From assembly GCF_010731595.1 (NCBI RefSeq), contig NZ_AP022582.1, forward strand, positions 992,001 to 1,056,000: 64,000 nucleotides of DNA. Direction: 5' to 3'. Below are positions 31,601 through 44,035 of this stretch, in pieces; within the stretch, counting starts at the first letter, position 1, and each line of letters begins with the position of its first letter. Made by a program: the position numbers and the translations under genes. Origin of the DNA: Mycobacterium seoulense (GTDB lineage Bacteria; Actinomycetota; Actinomycetes; Mycobacteriales; Mycobacteriaceae). The notes beneath the pieces are model-generated. The model saw nothing but the letters and a program-made list of their open reading frames with translations. It was not told where the DNA came from and made no database searches.

Positions 31601-32929
31601 GGTCTGACCCCGTCGGACCTCGCCCCCGCCCGGCTCACCCAGCGCGACATCGACGAGCTGTGCCAGCGCTACCCGGTCGCCGACGTGTTGCCGTTGACCC
31701 CGCTGCAGCAGGGCCTGCTGTTCCACACCGGCGCCGCGCACGGCAGCGACGACCTCTACGCGGTGCAGCTCGACATCAGCGTCAGCGGTGCCCTCGACCC
31801 GCACCGGTTGAGCGACGCGGTGCGCACCGCGATCAAGCGGCATCCCAACGTGGTGGCCCACTTCATCGAGGACTTCGGCGAGCCCGTGCAGGTGCTCTCG
31901 GCCGACCCCGCGCTGGCGTGGCGGTACGTCGAACTCGACGCCGAAGACTTCGAGCCCGAAGAGCAGATCCAGCAGCTGTGCGCCGCCGAGCGGGCCGCGG
32001 TGTGCGACCTGGCGGAGCGCCCGCCGTTCCGGGCCGCGCTGATCCGCACCGCAGACAACCGGCACCGCTTCGTGCTGACCAACCACCACATCGTGCTCGA
32101 TGGCTGGTCGAAGCCGATTCTGCTGCAGGAGATCTTCGCCGCCTACTACGGCGTGCCGCTCCCCGCCCCGGTGCCCTACCGCAAGTTCGTCGACTGGCTG
32201 GCCGCGCAGGACCGCGGCGCCGCCCAGGCCGCGTGGCGGCGGGTACTGGCCGGCTTCGACACCCCCACGCTGGTCGGGCCGCCCGGCCGGATGAGCCTCG
32301 GGCCGCGGGCCGTCTCCTCGTTCCAGATGTCCGCGGAGACCACGCGGGCGCTCGGCGAGCTCGCCCGGTCGTGCCACACCACCGTCAGCACCGTGCTGCA
32401 GGGCGCCTGGGCGCAGCTGCTGATGTGGCTGACCGGCCAGCACGATGTGACCTTCGGCACAGCGGTGTCGGGGCGACCGACCGATCTGGCCGGCGCGGAC
32501 CAGATGGTGGGGCTGCTGATCAACACGGTGCCGGTGCGGGCGACGATCGGCGCCGAAACCACCATCGCCGACCTGCTCAACCAGCTACAAAGCGCCTACA
32601 ACGACACGCTGGAACACCAGCATTTGGCACTGAACGAAATCCATCGTGTAACGGGACACGACCAATTATTCGACACCATGTTCGTGTACGAGAACTACCC
32701 GATCGACACCGACGCGTTGTCGGGCGTCGACGAGCTGGCGATTGATGGTTTTACCAACCGGGAATTCAACCACTACCCGCTCTCGGTGCAAGCCGTTCCG
32801 GGTCACGAACTAAGTCTTCGCGTCGAATTCGATACAGAAGTCTTCGACACGGGCAGAATCGAGAGGTTGGTCGAACGGTTCCGGCGCGTGCTGGAGGCCA
32901 TGACCGCAGATCTGGAGGAGCAGGCATGA
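22685..32929 (+). CDS. mps1: GPL peptide synthetase Mps1, C-A-T-E-C-A-T-E-C
   Basis: The protein has 3414 residues. Domains: starter condensation (about 5-430; HHIAIDG at 137-143), A1 (455-930), carrier T1 (Ser979), epimerase E1 (1035-1475), C2 (1495-1920), A2 (1940-2435), T2 (Ser2481), E2 (2535-2980) and C3 (2995-3412). The A1 pocket reads D-F-W-T-V-A-A-V-C, close to the known Phe code. The A2 pocket reads D-F-W-S-V-G-M-V-H, a Thr code. With both E domains this gives acyl-D-Phe-D-Thr, as in GPLs. The starter C domain should join the fatty acyl chain to Phe. C3 has no A domain of its own and must work with Mps2. The stop overlaps the mps2 start (ATGA). The ATG 22685 start is chosen by the ribosome site and domain start. 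Confidence 0.95.
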   Translation: MGDGAHPLPLTRGQLDIWLSQETGYVGTEWQLGLLIRIEGPVDRDALGRALTQTVAEAEAGRVSFFEVDGQVVQKPIDYPDVELAFHDLTSLPDPVQEARAMASSIQRTPMDLNGQLFQFVLFQTGVDEFYLFGCCHHIAIDGLGMALVARRVATIYSAMMAGKPIPDAYFGSAQDLVDLESGYEASSDYQEDKAYWSNNLPPETAWVDRPADRASGKDHYSPSASVQLDPSVTTRIKELSKRLGIRRFSVTTAACALLVRAWSGTGSEVALDFPVSRRVRQESKTIPGMFAGVVPLVLNTSPTATVADFCKHVDIKIRELLHHQRFPVHTLESDGLRQAASRVGINFLPMRLTLDLAGSPATATYTNHGPVGHFSLFFLGAGDQLFLSTAGPGQPFADFGVADLAARMQQVLEEMTADPERWLSSIDLLAAGEPAQIDEWSNRAALTEPVPAPVSIPVAFAEHVQRSPDGLAVTCSAKSLTYAELDEASNRLAHLLADHGVGPGGCVAVMFPRCSDAIVAMLAVLKTGAAYVPIDPAHSAARMEFVLSDAAPSAVITTADLRSRLDGHDLLVVDVHDPDVDAQPSTPLPAPAAENIAYIIYTSGTTGTPKGVAIPHLNVTWLIESLDAGLPKGQVWTQCHSSAFDFSVWEIFGALLRGRRLLVVPESVASSPEDLHDLLVAEKVSVLTQTPSSVAMLPAEGLESTALVVAGEACPTDVVDRWAAPGRVMLDAYGPTETTVCASISKPLTPGSAVVPIGSPIAGAAMFVLDKWLQPVPAGVVGELYLAGRGVGIGYVRRAGLTASRFVANPFGGPGARMYRTGDLVCWGEDGQLQYFGRSDEQVKIRGYRIELGEIQSVLKGLDGVDQAAVVAREDRPGDKRLVGYITGTADPAAIRAALADRLPPYMVPAAVVVLEALPLTGNGKLDKRALPAPEYATAEYRAPADPVEEVLADIYAQVLGLERVGVDASFFDLGGDSILSMQVVARARAAGILFRPRDVFVEQSVSRLARVAEVAVDGAGGAADDGVGPVVATPIMRWLHTIEGPIEQFNQTMVVQAPAGATEADVVAVLQALLDRHAALRLRADDDGAGGWSLQVPEVDAVDARGCVHAVETLSDEALAEARSRLNPAAGLMVSAAWAEPTAQLALIIHHLAVDGVSWRILLEDFNIAWAQHHNGQPISLMAPGTSFARWSSLLEEYAHRSDVVAQADEWRQVAATPAALPAVQPDADTYVNAGQLSASLDVETTRLLLGEVPAAFHAGVGDILLIAFGLAFAEFLGTGAAPIAIDVEGHGRQEELAPRVDLSRTVGWFTTKYPVALNGGRLNWSQVVAGEAALGPVIKAAKEQLRALPDGLTYGLLRYLNADVDLDGPDPVIGFNYLGRLGAGADLSDDLWRVSPDSLAVAAVATAVPMPLAHTVELNAGTMDTEAGPHLQANWSWAPSALDEERVNRLSRLWFEALAGICAHVRAGGGGLTPSDIAPAHLSQQQLDALCRQGGVADVLPLTPVQQGLLFHTAFAQDTDDLYAVQLGITISGALDAARLREAVHTAVKRHPNLVARFTEDFGEPVQVIPADPQMVWRYVDLDDGNVDEQVERLCADERAAVCDLADQPSFRAALFRTAPDRHRFVLTIHHIVVDGWSLPVLLQEVFASYYGERLPAAPSYRSFVTWLTRQDRADAQEAWAQALAGFETPTLVGPPGQIGRRGVAAFHVPAETTKALGELARSCRTTISTVLQGAWTQLLTWMTGQHDVAFGTAVSGRPTELAGADAMVGLLINTVPVRARTGATTTVADLLEQLQRLHNDTVDYEHLALPEIHRVSGHDQLFDTLFLYENYPIDAGALLGVHELAVTDFSSREYNHYPLSVVASPGHELSLRVEFDTEVFNPAAIDTLIERLQQVMVAMTADPSRRLSSIDLLDAAEHHRLDDWGNRAVLAEPAPKLLSISELFAAQASRAPEAVAITDGDRSWTYGEVEESANRLAHLLVSRGAGPGERVAVLFPRTAEAVVAILAVLKTGAAYLPVDPTVPAARMEFVLGDAAPIAAVTTADVRSRLDGSNVDIIDFDDPAVASQPTDGLPAQSPEDIAYIIYTSGTTGTPKGVAVPHRNVIQLLESLDAQLALGQVWTQCHSLAFDFSVWEIFGSLLYGGRLVIVPDAVVRSPEELHAMLVREQVSVLSQTPSAFYALQTADSLAPELGQQLKLQTVVFGGEALEPRKLGKWMHHHPGLPRLINMYGITETTVHASFREIVDGDVDSNASPIGVPLAHLGFFVLDGWLRPVPEGVVGELYVAGRGLAYGYVGRSGLCATRFVACPFGAPGARMYRTGDLVRWGADGQLQYMGRADEQVKIRGYRIELGEVHAALVALDGVNEAAVIAREDRPGDKRLVGYVTGTADPAEIRNRLGERLPTYMVPTAVVVLEALPLTVNGKLDTRALPAPEYSDAGHYRAPSTAIEEILAGIYAQVLGVERVGVDDSFFDLGGDSILSMQVVARARAAGVVCRPRDIFVEQTVARLARVAGLATDDDVVDEGIGPVVATPIMRWLQSVDGPIEQFNQTMVVQAPAGVSEADVVLVLQALLDRHAMLRLHVDDDGAGDWSLRVPEAGAVNAAGCVHTVEALSDAALATARSQLNPASGAMLRAVWAPSTGQLALVIHHLAVDGVSWRILLEDLNIAWAQHHSGQPVALPVGGMSFARWSSLLAEHARRPEVVETAEAWRQIASTPAPLPAVAPDIDTYVSAGQLSVSLDADTTRLLLGEVPAAFHAGVQDILLIAFGLAWAQFVGTGAPIGIDVEGHGRHEELGPNVDLSRTVGWFTTKYPVALKVGGLSWGQVVAGEAELGALVKDAKEQLRALPDALSYGLLRYLNPDVDMEGTDPVIGFNYLGRLGGAAELSSDFWRLDQDSLASAGAATAVPMPLPHTVELNAGTLDTAAGPLLQANWTWARSALDEVQVGRLSELWFDALSGICSHVRSGGGGLTPSDLAPARLTQRDIDELCQRYPVADVLPLTPLQQGLLFHTGAAHGSDDLYAVQLDISVSGALDPHRLSDAVRTAIKRHPNVVAHFIEDFGEPVQVLSADPALAWRYVELDAEDFEPEEQIQQLCAAERAAVCDLAERPPFRAALIRTADNRHRFVLTNHHIVLDGWSKPILLQEIFAAYYGVPLPAPVPYRKFVDWLAAQDRGAAQAAWRRVLAGFDTPTLVGPPGRMSLGPRAVSSFQMSAETTRALGELARSCHTTVSTVLQGAWAQLLMWLTGQHDVTFGTAVSGRPTDLAGADQMVGLLINTVPVRATIGAETTIADLLNQLQSAYNDTLEHQHLALNEIHRVTGHDQLFDTMFVYENYPIDTDALSGVDELAIDGFTNREFNHYPLSVQAVPGHELSLRVEFDTEVFDTGRIERLVERFRRVLEAMTADLEEQA

Positions 32930-35900
32930 CCGTCGGCGCGGGGCGGCGATTGTTGTCGATCGACTTGCTGGATGGCGGCGAGCACGACCGCCTGGACGAG
33001 TGGGGTAACCGGGCGGTACTGACCGCACCGGTGACGGGGGCTGCGTCGATCCCGGCATTGTTCGCAAAACAGGTCGCGCGTGTCCCCGAGGCGCCGGCGC
33101 TGACGTTCGAGGGCCGCTCGCTGACCTATCAGGAACTCGACGAGGCCGCGAACCGGCTCGCGCACCTGCTGGCCGATCACGGCGCGCGCCCGGGTGCGTG
33201 CGTGGCGCTGCTGCAGTCGCGGTCGGCCGAGGCGATCGTGTCGATCCTGGCGGTGCTCAAGACCGGGGCGGCCTACCTCCCGATCGACCCGGCCGTCCCG
33301 GCCGCGCGGATGGAGTTCATGCTCGGCGACGCGGCCCCCGTCGCCGCGGTCACCACGGCCGAGCTGCGGCCGCGGCTGGACGGGTTCGACTTGCTGGTCG
33401 TCGAGGTCGACGACCAGGCGGTGGCCGAACAGCCCGCCTCGGGGCTGCCGGGCCCGGCGCCCGAGGACATCGCCTACATGATCTACACCTCGGGCACGAC
33501 CGGAACGCCCAAGGGCGTCGCGGTCACCCACCAGAACGTCACCCAGCTGCTGAAGAAGCTGCCCGCCGACCTGCCGGTGGCCGGTGTCTGGTCGCAGTGG
33601 CATTCGCTGGTGTTCGACGTGTCCGTGTGGGAGATCTGGGGTCCGCTGTTGCACGGCGGGCGCCTGGTCGTGGTGCCCGAGTCGGTCGCCGGCTCCCCGG
33701 ACGACCTGCACGCGCTGCTGGTCGCCGAGAAGGTCACCGTGTTGTGCCAGACCCCGTCGGCGGTGGGGATGCTGTCCCCGGACGGCCTGGACTCGACGGC
33801 GCTGATCGTGGCGGGCGAGGCCTGCCCGGCCGAGGTGGTGGACCGCTGGGCCCCGGGGCGCGTGATGATCAACGCCTACGGCCCGACCGAGGGCACGGTG
33901 TACGCATCGATGAGCGCGCCGCTGACCGCCGAATCGGGGGCGCCGACGATCGGCGCGCCCGTGCCGGGGGCGGCGCTGTTCGTGCTGGACAAGTGGCTGC
34001 GCCCCGCGCCGGAGGGCGTCGTAGGCGAGCTGTACATCGCCGGTCGCGGCGTGGCCTCCGGGTATGTCCGCCGGGCGGGTCTGACGGCGTCGCGCTTCAT
34101 CGCGTGCCCGTTCGGGGCGCCGGGGACTCGGATGTACCGGACCGGTGACCTGGTGCGCTGGGGCGTCGACGGCCAGCTGCAATACCTGGGACGTGCCGAC
34201 GAGCAGGTCAAGATCCGCGGCTACCGCATCGAGCTCGGCGAAATCCAGACGGCGCTCGCGGGGCTGGACGGCGTCGAGCAGGCGGCGGTGATCGCCCGCG
34301 AGGACCGCCCCGGCGACAAGCGGCTGGTCGGCTACATCACCGGCACCGCCGACCCGGCCGAGATCCGCAACCAACTCGGCGAGCGGCTGCCCAGCTACAT
34401 GGTGCCCGCCGCGGTCGTGGTGCTGGACGCGCTGCCGCTGACCGTCAACGGCAAGCTCGACAAGCGGGCCCTGCCCGCCCCCGAGTACCAGAAGACGACC
34501 GGTGAATACCGCGCTCCGACCACGGTCGTCGAAGAAACCCTGGCCGCCATCTACGCCCAGGTCCTGGGGCTGGAGCGGGTGGGCGTCGACGACTCGTTCT
34601 TCGACCTCGGCGGCGACAGCATCCTGTCGATGCAGGTGGTGGCCCGCGCCCGCGCCGCCGGCGTGGTGTGCCGACCGCGCGACGTCTTCGTCGAGCAGAC
34701 CGTGGCCCGGCTGGCCCGGGTCGCCGGCGTGGCCTCCGACGACGACGTGGTCGACGAGGGCATCGGACCGGTGGTCGCCACCCCGATCATGCGCTGGCTC
34801 CAGCAGGTCGACGGCCCCACCGACCAGTTCAACCAGACCATGGTCGTACAGGCCCCCGCCGGCGTCACCCGCGACGACGTCCAGGTGGTGCTGCAGTCGC
34901 TGCTGGACCGGCACGCCACCCTGCGCATGCGCGTCGACGACGACGGCGCCGGCGGCTGGTCGCTGCACGTCCCCGAGGTGGGCGCGGTCGAGGCGGACAC
35001 GTGCATGCACACCGTGGACGCGCTGTCCGACGCGACGCTGGTGGCGGCGCGCTCGCAGCTCAACCCCGCGGCGGGGATCATGCTGCGCGCCGTGTGGGCC
35101 GAATCGACGGCCCAGTTGGCGCTGATGATCCACCACCTCGCCGTCGACGGCGTGTCGTGGCGAATCCTGTTGGAAGACTTGAACATCGCCTGGGCCCAGC
35201 ACCACAGCGGCCAGCCGGTCGCGTTGCCCACGGGCGGGACGTCGTTCGCCCGGTGGTCGGCCATGCTCGAGGAGCACGCCCAGCGCCCCGAGGTCGTCGC
35301 CCAGGCCGAGGCGTGGCGGCAGGTCGCGGCGACTCCGGCGTTGTTGCCCGCGGTGCGCCCCGAGGTCGACACCTACGAGACGGCCAAGCAGCTGTCGGTA
35401 TCGCTGGACGTCGACACCACCCGGATGCTGCTGGGCGAGGTGCCCGCGGCGTTCCACGCCGGGGTGCAGGACATCCTGCTGATCGCGTTCGGGTTGGCCT
35501 GGGCGCGTTTCGTGGGCACCGGCGCGCCGATCGGCATCGACGTCGAGGGCCACGGCCGCCACGAGGAGCTGGGCCCGCACGTCGACCTGTCCCGCACCGT
35601 GGGCTGGTTCACCACCAAGTACCCGGTTGCGCTGACCGTCGGCGAGCTGGACTGGACTCAGGTGATGGCCGGCGACCCCGCGCTCGGCCTGCTGGTCAAG
35701 AAGGCCAAGGAACAGCTGCGCGCGCTCCCCAACCCGCTGACCTACGGATTGCTGCGGTACGTGAACAGCGAGGTCGACCTGGACGGGTCGGACCCGGTGA
35801 TCGGGTTCAACTACCTGGGCCGGCTGGGCGCGGCGGCCGATCTGCCCGGCGAGATGTGGCGGATCAGCCAGGACAGCCTGTCGTTCACCGGCGCCGCCAG

Positions 35901-38900
35901 CGCGGCGCTGCCCATGCCGTTGATGCACACCGTCGACCTCAACGCCGGAACCATGGACACCGAGGCCGGCCCGAACCTGCAGGCCAACTGGACGTGGGCG
36001 CCCTCGGCGCTGGACCACGAGCAGGTCAGCCGGCTGAGCCAGTTGTGGTTCGAGGCCCTCGCAGGGATCTGCGCCCACGTGCGCAGCGGCGGTGGCGGGC
36101 TGACCCCGTCGGACGTCGCCCCCGCCCGCCTCAACCAGCAGCAGCTCGACGACCTCTGCCAGCAGTACGCCGTCGCCGACGTCTTGCCGTTGACCCCGCT
36201 GCAGCAGGGGCTGCTCTTCCACGCCAGCTTCGCGCACGACCCCGGCGACGACGTGTACGCGGTGCAGCTCGGGATCACCGTGACCGGTGACCTCGACGCG
36301 CACCGGTTGCGCGAGGCCGTCCACACCGTCGTCAACCGGCATCCCAACCTGGCGGCCCGGTTCTGCCCCCAGTTCGGCGAGCCCGTGCAGGTCATTCCGG
36401 CCGACCCGGTAATGGCGTGGCGTTACGTCCAGCTCGGGGCCGAAGACCTGGACCCGGAGGAGAAGATCGAACAGCTCTGCGCCGCCGAGCGCGGGGCGGT
36501 CAGCGACCTCGCCAACCGGCCCGCCTTCCGGGCCGCATTGATCCGCACCGCCGATAACCGGCACCGGTTCGTGCTGACCAACCACCACATCGTGATGGAT
36601 GGCTGGTCACTGCCGATCATGCTGCGGGAGATCCTGACCAGCTACTACGGGGAGCGGTTGCCCGCGCCCGCGTCTTACCGCAGCTACCTGACCTGGCTCG
36701 CGGCACAGGACCGCACGGCCGCCCGTGCCGCGTGGGCCGAGGTGATGGCCGGGTTCGACACCCCCACCCTGGTCGGTCCGCCGGTCCGGCTGGGCCTCGG
36801 GCGGCGCGGCGTCGAGTCGTATCGGCTGCCCGCGGAGACGACGCGGGCGCTGGGCGAGCTGGCCCGCTCCTGCCACACCACGATCAACACCGTGCTGCAG
36901 GCGGCCTGGGCCCAGCTGCTGATGCGGCTGACCGGCCAGCACGACGTGGCCTTCGGCACCGCGGTCTCTGGTCGTCCGGCCGATCTGCTGGGCGCCGAGT
37001 CGATGGTGGGCTTGTTGATCAACACGGTGCCGGTGCGTGCGCACGTCAGCGCGGGCACCACGGTGTCCGAGCTGCTGCAACAGCTGCAGCGCGCCCACAA
37101 CGACACGATCGAGCACGAGCACCTGGCGCTGAGCGAGATTCACCGCGTCACCGGCCACGACCAGCTGTTCGACACGCTGTTCCTGTACGAGAACTACCCG
37201 ATCGACACCAGCGTGCCGCTGGGCTTCCACGAGCTGGCGATCACCGACGTCACCAACCGCGAATACAACCACTACCCGCTCTCGGTGATGGCGCTTCCGG
37301 GTCGTGAACTCGGCCTGCGCGTCGAGTTCGACACCAGTGTGTTCGACACCGCCGGGATCGAGTCGCTGATCGAACGGTTCCAGCGGGTGTTGGGGGCCAT
37401 GACCGCCGACTCGAGCCAGCGGCTCTCGGCGATGAATGTGCTGGACGGCGACGAGCGCGCCCGCCTCGACGAGTGGGGCAACCGGGCGGTGTTGACCGCG
37501 CCGGTGCGGGCGACGGCGTCGATCCCGGCGTTGTTCGCCAAGCAGGTGGCCCGCGTTCCCGAGGCGGTGGCGCTGACGTTCGAGGGCCGCTCGATGACCT
37601 ATCGCGAGCTCGACGAGGCGGCCAACCGGTTGGCCCACCTGCTCGCCGAGCATGGCGCGCGCCCGGGCGAAAGCGTCGCCCTGCTGTTCTCCCGGTCGGC
37701 CGAGGCGATCGTGTCGATCCTGGCCGTGCTCAAGACCGGGGCGGCCTACCTGCCGATCGACCCGGCGGTCCCGGCGGCGCGGATCGAGTTCGTGCTCGGC
37801 GACGCCGCGCCGGTCGCCGCGGTCACGACCGCCGACTTGCGGTCGCGGCTGGCGGGTTCCGACCTGCTGGTCATCGACGTCGACGACCCGTCGGTGGGCG
37901 CCCAGCCCGCCACGCCGTTGCCGGCGCCGTCGCCCCAGGACGTCGCGTACTTGATCTACACGTCCGGCACCACGGGTGTCCCGAAGGGCGTGGCGGTGAC
38001 CCACCACAACGCCACCCAGCTGCTGGAGAAACTGCACGCCGACCTGCCGGACCCGGGCGTCTGGGCGCAGTGGCACTCCCTGGTCTTCGACGTCTCGGTC
38101 CACGAGATCTTCGGCGCGCTGTTGCACGGCGGGCGGCTGGTTGTGGTGCCCGAGTCCGTCGCCGGCTCCCCGAAGGACCTGCACGCCTTGCTGGTCGCGG
38201 AGAACGTGACGGTGCTCAGCCAGACCCCGTCGGCGGTGGGGATGCTCTCCCCGGAGGGGCTGGAATCGACCGCCCTGGTGGTGGCCGGTGAGGCCTGCCC
38301 GCCGGAGGTGGTGGACCGCTGGGCCCCGGGCCGCGTGATGATCAACGCCTACGGCCCCACCGAAGGCACGGTGTACGCGGCCATGAGCGCGCCGCTGAAC
38401 GCGGACACGGGAGCCCCGATCGGCGCCCCGGTGCCGGGGGCCGCGCTGTTCGTGCTGGACAAGTGGCTGCGCCCGGCCCCGCAGGGCGTCGTCGGTGAGC
38501 TGTACATCGCCGGCCGCGGTGTGGCCGCCGGCTATGCGCGACGCGCGGGCCTGACGGCCTCACGGTTTGTGGCGTGCCCGTTCGGGGCGCCCGGACAACG
38601 GATGTATCGCACCGGCGACCTGGTGCGCTGGGGCGCCGACGGGCAGCTGCAGTACCTGGGCCGCGTCGACGAACAGGTCAAGATCCGCGGCTACCGCATC
38701 GAGCTCGGCGAAATCCAGGCCGCCCTGGCCGGTTTGGACGGGGTGGAGCAGGCGGCGGTGATAGCCCGCGAGGACCGGCCGGGCGACAAGCGGCTGGTGG
38801 GCTACATCACCGGCACCGCCGATCCGGCCGAGATCCGGGCCCAGTTGGGCGAGCGGCTGCCGGGCTACATGGTGCCCGTCGCGATCGTGGTGCTGGACGC

Positions 38901-40572
38901 GCTGCCGCTGACGGTCAACGGCAAGCTCGACAAGCGGGCCCTGCCCGCCCCCGAGTACCAGAAGACCGGCGGGGAATACCGGGCCCCGGCCACCCCGCTG
39001 GAAGAGACTCTGGCCGACATCTTCGCTGAAGTCCTTGGGCTGCAGCGGGTTTCGGTCGAGGACTCCTTCTTCGACCTCGGCGGCGACTCGCTCTCCGCGA
39101 TGCGGGTGATCGCCGAGATCAACACGGCCCTCGACGCCAACCTCTCGGTGCGCACCCTGTTCGAGGCGCCATCGGTGCGACGCCTCGGCCAACGGGCGGA
39201 GCGCGATGCCAGCGGTGCGGACGAAGACGAGGGTGGCGCGGCCAGCTTCGCCTCGGTGCACGGCCGCGACGCGACCCAGGTGTACGCGAGTGATCTGACG
39301 TTGGACAAGTTCATCGATGCGGCGACGCTGAGCGCCGCGCCGTCGTTGCCGGGCCCGAGTTCGGAGGTGCGGACGGTCCTGTTGACCGGGGCGACGGGCT
39401 TTTTGGGGCGTTATCTGGTGCTGCAGTGGCTCGAGCAGCTCGAGCTGGTCGAGGGCAAATTGATCTGCCTGGTGCGGGCCGGTTCGGACGAGGAGGCGCG
39501 GCAGCGGCTGGAGAAGACCTTCGACAGCGGTGACCCGAAGCTGTTGCGGTACTTCCAGGAGCTGGCCGCCGATCACCTCGAGGTGGTGGCCGGCGACAAG
39601 GGCGCGGCGAACCTGGGCCTGGACGAGCAGACGTGGCAGCGGTTGGCCGACACCGTCGATCTGATCGTGGATTCGGCGGCTCTGGTCAACGGCGTGCTGC
39701 CCTACAGCGAGCTGTTCGGTCCCAACGTCGCCGGCACCGCCGAACTCATCCGAGTGGCGCTGACGACCAAGCTGAAGCCGTACGCCTATGTGTCGACCTC
39801 CGACGTGGGCCGCCAGATCGACCCCGCGGTGTTCACCGAGGACGCCGACATCCGGGTCATCAGCCCCATCCGCAAGATCGACGGCAGCTACGCCAACGGC
39901 TACGGCAACAGCAAGTGGGCCGGCGAGGTGCTGCTGCGGGAAGCCCACGACCTGTGCGGGCTGCCGGTCTCGGTGTTCCGATCCGACATGATCCTGTCCG
40001 ACACCAGCTACGCCGGCCAGTTCAACCTGTCGGACATGTTCACCCGGATGGTGCTGAGCCTGGTCGCGACCGGCGTCGCGCCGCGCTCGTTCTATCAGCT
40101 GGATGCCGAGGGTAATCGGCAACGTGCGCACTTCGACGCGCTGCCGGTGGAGTTCGTGGCCGAGGCGATCACCACGCTGGGCACCCAGGTGGTGGAGGGG
40201 TTCGAGACGTATCACGTGATGAACCCCCACGACGACGGCATCGGCATCGACGAGTACGTCGACTGGCTGATCGAGGCCGGTTACCCGATCGAGCGGGTCG
40301 ACGACTTCGGCGAGTGGCTGCAACGGTTCGAGGCCGCGCTGCGCGAGTTGCCGGAGCACCAGCGCAAGCACTCGGTACTGCAGATGCTGCAGGTCCCGGG
40401 CTACAACCAGCTGCAAGCGCCAGAGCCGGCCAGCGGGTCGTTCGCCCCGACCGACCGGTTCCGCGCGGCGGTGCAGGAAGCCAAGATCGGCGCCGACAAC
40501 GACATCCCGCACGTCTCGCCGCCGGTGATCGTCAAGTACGTCACCGACCTGCAGCTGCTGGGCCTGCTCTAA
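32926..40572 (+). CDS. mps2: GPL peptide synthetase Mps2, A-T-E-C-A-T-reductase
   Basis: The protein has 2548 residues. Domains: A3 (40-520), T3 (Ser565), E3 (620-1065), C4 (1080-1500), A4 (1530-2010), T4 (Ser2055) and a thioester reductase (about 2150-2548). The reductase has NADP-binding GATGFLG at 2155-2161 and catalytic Tyr2326/Lys2330. The pockets read D-V-W-C-I-A-A-V-Y and D-V-H-S-V-A-A-V-Y. I assign both to Ala from the GPL context, because they do not match a textbook Ala code. The reductase would release L-alaninol after a four-electron reduction. A3 and A4 are close copies of each other, so the last two modules look duplicated. The protein begins without a C domain, which Mps1 supplies. 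Confidence 0.94.
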   Translation: MTVGAGRRLLSIDLLDGGEHDRLDEWGNRAVLTAPVTGAASIPALFAKQVARVPEAPALTFEGRSLTYQELDEAANRLAHLLADHGARPGACVALLQSRSAEAIVSILAVLKTGAAYLPIDPAVPAARMEFMLGDAAPVAAVTTAELRPRLDGFDLLVVEVDDQAVAEQPASGLPGPAPEDIAYMIYTSGTTGTPKGVAVTHQNVTQLLKKLPADLPVAGVWSQWHSLVFDVSVWEIWGPLLHGGRLVVVPESVAGSPDDLHALLVAEKVTVLCQTPSAVGMLSPDGLDSTALIVAGEACPAEVVDRWAPGRVMINAYGPTEGTVYASMSAPLTAESGAPTIGAPVPGAALFVLDKWLRPAPEGVVGELYIAGRGVASGYVRRAGLTASRFIACPFGAPGTRMYRTGDLVRWGVDGQLQYLGRADEQVKIRGYRIELGEIQTALAGLDGVEQAAVIAREDRPGDKRLVGYITGTADPAEIRNQLGERLPSYMVPAAVVVLDALPLTVNGKLDKRALPAPEYQKTTGEYRAPTTVVEETLAAIYAQVLGLERVGVDDSFFDLGGDSILSMQVVARARAAGVVCRPRDVFVEQTVARLARVAGVASDDDVVDEGIGPVVATPIMRWLQQVDGPTDQFNQTMVVQAPAGVTRDDVQVVLQSLLDRHATLRMRVDDDGAGGWSLHVPEVGAVEADTCMHTVDALSDATLVAARSQLNPAAGIMLRAVWAESTAQLALMIHHLAVDGVSWRILLEDLNIAWAQHHSGQPVALPTGGTSFARWSAMLEEHAQRPEVVAQAEAWRQVAATPALLPAVRPEVDTYETAKQLSVSLDVDTTRMLLGEVPAAFHAGVQDILLIAFGLAWARFVGTGAPIGIDVEGHGRHEELGPHVDLSRTVGWFTTKYPVALTVGELDWTQVMAGDPALGLLVKKAKEQLRALPNPLTYGLLRYVNSEVDLDGSDPVIGFNYLGRLGAAADLPGEMWRISQDSLSFTGAASAALPMPLMHTVDLNAGTMDTEAGPNLQANWTWAPSALDHEQVSRLSQLWFEALAGICAHVRSGGGGLTPSDVAPARLNQQQLDDLCQQYAVADVLPLTPLQQGLLFHASFAHDPGDDVYAVQLGITVTGDLDAHRLREAVHTVVNRHPNLAARFCPQFGEPVQVIPADPVMAWRYVQLGAEDLDPEEKIEQLCAAERGAVSDLANRPAFRAALIRTADNRHRFVLTNHHIVMDGWSLPIMLREILTSYYGERLPAPASYRSYLTWLAAQDRTAARAAWAEVMAGFDTPTLVGPPVRLGLGRRGVESYRLPAETTRALGELARSCHTTINTVLQAAWAQLLMRLTGQHDVAFGTAVSGRPADLLGAESMVGLLINTVPVRAHVSAGTTVSELLQQLQRAHNDTIEHEHLALSEIHRVTGHDQLFDTLFLYENYPIDTSVPLGFHELAITDVTNREYNHYPLSVMALPGRELGLRVEFDTSVFDTAGIESLIERFQRVLGAMTADSSQRLSAMNVLDGDERARLDEWGNRAVLTAPVRATASIPALFAKQVARVPEAVALTFEGRSMTYRELDEAANRLAHLLAEHGARPGESVALLFSRSAEAIVSILAVLKTGAAYLPIDPAVPAARIEFVLGDAAPVAAVTTADLRSRLAGSDLLVIDVDDPSVGAQPATPLPAPSPQDVAYLIYTSGTTGVPKGVAVTHHNATQLLEKLHADLPDPGVWAQWHSLVFDVSVHEIFGALLHGGRLVVVPESVAGSPKDLHALLVAENVTVLSQTPSAVGMLSPEGLESTALVVAGEACPPEVVDRWAPGRVMINAYGPTEGTVYAAMSAPLNADTGAPIGAPVPGAALFVLDKWLRPAPQGVVGELYIAGRGVAAGYARRAGLTASRFVACPFGAPGQRMYRTGDLVRWGADGQLQYLGRVDEQVKIRGYRIELGEIQAALAGLDGVEQAAVIAREDRPGDKRLVGYITGTADPAEIRAQLGERLPGYMVPVAIVVLDALPLTVNGKLDKRALPAPEYQKTGGEYRAPATPLEETLADIFAEVLGLQRVSVEDSFFDLGGDSLSAMRVIAEINTALDANLSVRTLFEAPSVRRLGQRAERDASGADEDEGGAASFASVHGRDATQVYASDLTLDKFIDAATLSAAPSLPGPSSEVRTVLLTGATGFLGRYLVLQWLEQLELVEGKLICLVRAGSDEEARQRLEKTFDSGDPKLLRYFQELAADHLEVVAGDKGAANLGLDEQTWQRLADTVDLIVDSAALVNGVLPYSELFGPNVAGTAELIRVALTTKLKPYAYVSTSDVGRQIDPAVFTEDADIRVISPIRKIDGSYANGYGNSKWAGEVLLREAHDLCGLPVSVFRSDMILSDTSYAGQFNLSDMFTRMVLSLVATGVAPRSFYQLDAEGNRQRAHFDALPVEFVAEAITTLGTQVVEGFETYHVMNPHDDGIGIDEYVDWLIEAGYPIERVDDFGEWLQRFEAALRELPEHQRKHSVLQMLQVPGYNQLQAPEPASGSFAPTDRFRAAVQEAKIGADNDIPHVSPPVIVKYVTDLQLLGLL

Positions 40573-40582
40573 CACGCACGCG

Positions 40583-40616
40583 GATTCGGGGCGGTCTCGA
40601 GGGACCGTCCCGAATC
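40583..40616 (+). terminator. Hairpin after mps2
   Basis: GATTCGGG and CCCGAATC pair, and the stem continues inward (GCGGTC with GACCGT) with one mismatch, giving about 14 bp around a short loop. It begins 10 bases after the mps2 stop. There is no T-tract, as is common for mycobacterial terminators. It suggests that the third NRPS has its own transcript. Confidence 0.5.
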
Positions 40617-40785
40617 GCGTAGTCGGTTTCACTGCCCAAAACATTCTTCGCGTATCTTTTGCGATCGGTTACAGGAGTCACTGACAGGTTGCTGGGACTT
40701 TTTCAAAACATCTAGCGCAACCATCCCGCCGTCGATTAACCTTTCGGACTGTTGCACTTATGTTGACTAAGTTGACGGAGATACT
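40617..40785 (+). promoter_or_regulatory. Leader region of the third NRPS
   Basis: This gap holds no gene. Its last 26 bases (40760-40785) resemble the 26 bases before mbtH (22388-22413): both have a GT(T/C)AACT/GACTA-like stretch, GGAGA and ACTGTG. The leader was therefore duplicated along with mbtH. No sure promoter is visible. Confidence 0.4.
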
Positions 40786-40959
40786 GTGCGCGTCGGCCCG
40801 TTCGATGACGACATCGGCAGCTCTGCCTTACTAGCGGCGACGAGTGGCAACAGCGGCGAGGATCCGCCACGGACCGCGCCGGGTGTATCTAGCGGAACCG
40901 AACAGGCATTGCGGAGGAGTTCGGTCGAGCGGCCGTCAACCGGGGGTTTTCAAGGGTGA
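40786..40959 (+). pseudogene. Decayed second mbtH copy
   Basis: GTG 40786 opens a 57-codon frame whose first 12 codons match MbtH (PFDDD then GS). The match is then lost and returns in fragments in other frames: a GDEWQQ stretch matches the NDEEQH block, and the 3' end CCGGGGGTTTTCAA matches the end of mbtH. The copy is 57 bases shorter than the intact gene at 22414, so both deletions and frameshifts are present. It lies just before the third NRPS, as mbtH lies before mps1. A functional MbtH cannot come from it; the NRPS would depend on the intact copy or another one in the genome. Confidence 0.75.
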
Positions 40960-40980
40960 GCCCTATGGTTGGGAAGTTGG

Positions 40981-43900
40981 ATGGAGCTTGGTGACCGAGC
41001 ACTTCCGCTTACTCGCGGACAACTAGACATCTGGCTGGCCCACGAGACGGGCCACTCCGGCACGGAATGGCAGATCGGACTCTTTGTCACGATCGACGGC
41101 AGGGTTCAACGTGATGCCCTGAAGTGGGCGATCCGCCAGGCCATCGAAGAAGCCGAACCCACCCGGGCCTCTTTCGTCGAGGCGGATGGCCAGGTCTTCC
41201 AACGGGCGGTCGACTATCCGGACGTCGAACTGGCCTTCCATGACCTGACCGCATCGCGCGACGCCGTCGACGAAGCCAGGCGGATGGCGCTGTCGATCCA
41301 GCGGACGCCCATGCCGCTCTCTGGCCCGCTGTTCCGATTCGCCCTCTTCCAGACCCGTGCCGACGAATTCCACCTGTTCGCCTGCTGCCACCACATCGTC
41401 ATCGACGGAACCGGTGTCGCGCTCGTCGGGCACCGCATCGCCTCCATCTACTCGGCCATCGTCTCCGCCGCCCCCATCCCGCCGGCCGTCTTCGGCTCAC
41501 TGCGGGATCTGGTCGACTGCGAGGCGAAGTACGAAGTGTCCGGCGACTACCGCAACGACGAGGCCTACTGGGCTCAGCACCTCCCCGCGGACGACGCCGG
41601 CTCACATCGCGCGCTGCCCACAGGGGAACGGGACCCATGGCCGTCCGCGCCGGTCGCGTTGGACTCGGGCATCCTGCGCCGGGTCAACAAAATGTCTGAG
41701 GTGTGGGGCGTGTCCCAAACGTCGGTCATCACCGCCGCATGCGCGCTGTTGGTGCGCGGCTGGGGCGGACACGGCCAAGAGGTGGTCCTCGACTTCCCGG
41801 TCAACAGGCGCGTGCTTCCCGAGTCGAAAACCCTCCCCGGCATGGTGGCCGGCGTGGTGCCGCTGGTGTTGCGCGTCGCGCCACAGCTCAGCGTCACCGA
41901 GTTCTGCCGGCACGTCGACGCCAGCATTAGGGAAGCCGTTGAGCACCAACGGTTTCCGGTGCAAGCCCTGGAGCGCAAAGCCCGTGGGCCGGCGGGGCCG
42001 GCCGAGCGGGTCAGCGTCAATTTCATCCCGTCGGCATTCACCCTGCCGTTCGGGGGTGTCACCGCCTCCGCGTCGTACACCAATTCCGGCCAGGCGAGTG
42101 GCTTCGGTTTGATCTTTTCCACCGACGGTGACCGGCTTTTCCTCAGCACGGCGGGCGCGTGGGGGCCGTTCTCCCGCCTCGACGCCGAACAGCTGGCGGA
42201 AAGCCTGCAGCGCGTGTTGGTGGCGTTGACGGCGGACGCGACGCGGCGGTTGCTGACCATCGATGTGCTCGACGACGCCGAGCATGATCGGCTGGCCGCC
42301 CTGGGCAATCGGGACGTGTTGGGCCGGTCCGTGGTTTTCGGGGCGTCGATTCCGGAGTTGTTTGCGGTTCAGGCGGGTCGCGTGCCCGGAGCCGTGGCGG
42401 TGTCGTGCGGGGAGCGGTCGTGGTCGTATCGAGAGGTCGATGAGGCGTCGAATCGGTTGGCGCGCCGGCTTATTGAGACGGGTGTGCGCCGGGGGGCCTG
42501 CGTGGGACTGGTGGTGGAGCGCTCGGGGGAGGCCGTGATCGCGGTCCTGGGGGTGCTCAAGGCGGGGGCCGCGTACGTGCCGATCGATCCCGGGTCGCCG
42601 GTGGGGCGGGTGGAGTTCATGCTCGCCGACGCCGCGCCGGCGGCGGTGGTCGTGTCAGCCGGGTTGCGGTCGCTGTTGGGTGGGTTTTCCGGGTCGGTGA
42701 TCGACCTTGACGATCCGGCGATCGAGGAGCAGTCGGGTGCCGCGGTGGTGGGGCCGGGCGCCGATGACGTGGCGCACGTGATCTATACGTCGGGTACGAC
42801 GGGGGTCCCCAAGGGCGTTGCGGTGACTCATCGCAATGTCACGCAATTGTTCGAGGCGTTGGCCGGTGATGGGTTGCTGGCTACGGGACACGTGTGGTCG
42901 CAGTGTCATTCGTTGGCTTTCGACTTTTCGGTGTGGGAGATCTGGGGCGCGCTGTTGCATGGGGGGCACCTGGTGGTGGTGCCCGATGCGGTGGTCCGGT
43001 GCGCGGACGACCTGCAGGCGTTGGTGATTGGCGAGCGGGTGTCCGTGTTGACGCAGACGCCGTCCGCGGCGGGGGCGCTGTCGCCGCAGGGGGTGGGTGC
43101 GGCGTTGGTGGTGGGAGCCGAAGCGTGCCCGGCGGCGGTGGTGGACCGATGGGCGCCGGGGCGAGTCATGGTCAATGTGTATGGGCCCACGGAGACCACG
43201 ATGTGGGCGGCCAAGAGCGCACCGCTGGTGGCGGGCTCGGGGGCGCCGGCGATCGGGTCCCCGGTGGCCGGCGCGGCGTTTTTCGTGCTGGACGGGTGGT
43301 TACGCCCGGTGCCGGCCGGCGCCCTCGGCGAGCTGTACGTGGCCGGGGCCGGGGTGGGTGTGGGCTATGTGGGCCGGGCGGGGCTGACCGGGTCGCGGTT
43401 TGTGGCGTGCCCGTTCGGTGCGCCCGGGCAACGGATGTATCGCACCGGGGATTTGGTGTGGTGGGGCCCCGATGGGCAGCTGCGGTATGTGGGTCGGACC
43501 GACGAGCAGGTCAAAGTACGCGGGTACCGCATCGAGTTGGGGGAAATCCACACGGCGCTAACAGCTTTGGAGGGGGTCGAACAGGCGGCGGTGATCGCCC
43601 GTGAGGACCGCCCCGGCGACAGGCGGCTGGTCGCCTACCTCACCGGCAGCGCTGACCCGGCCGCGGTACGCGCCGCACTGGCCGAGCGCCTCCCGGACTA
43701 CATGATTCCGGCCGCGATCGTCCCGTTGGCGTCCCTGCCCCTTACCCTCAACGGCAAGCTCGACACCCACGCCCTGCCGCCGCCCGACTACCTCGGGCAC
43801 GGCTACCGCGCCCCGGCCACGCTCACCGAAGAGCTCCTCGCCGGGATCTACGCCAAGGTTCTGGGCCTTGGCAGGGTCGGGGCCGACGACTCCTTCTTCG

Positions 43901-44035
43901 ATCTGGGCGGGGATTCGCTGTCGGCCATGCGTCTGGTCGCCGCGGTCAATTCCAGCCTGGATGGCAACCTTTCGGTGCGGGCCTTGTTCGAGACGCCGAC
44001 GATTCGCCTGCTGGCGCCCCGCCTGCATCAGGGGG
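40981..44035 (+). other. Third NRPS, module 1: starter C - A1 - T
   Basis: The starter C domain covers about residues 5-420, A1 455-940 and the carrier Ser is 979. The A1 pocket reads D-F-W-T-V-G-V-M-W, with no assignment; an aromatic or hydrophobic residue is a guess. Codons are strongly G-ending over 42300-43500, unlike the starter C domain. Confidence 0.8.

Noticed and set aside
27656..32443. A 1595-codon open frame on the minus strand opposite mps1
   Set aside because: It is the mirror of high third-position GC in mps1. Its translation is low-complexity Arg/Gly/His-rich and carries no domain.
32803..36588. A 1261-codon minus-strand frame opposite mps2
   Set aside because: Same shadow effect; the plus strand carries complete A, T, E and C motifs here.
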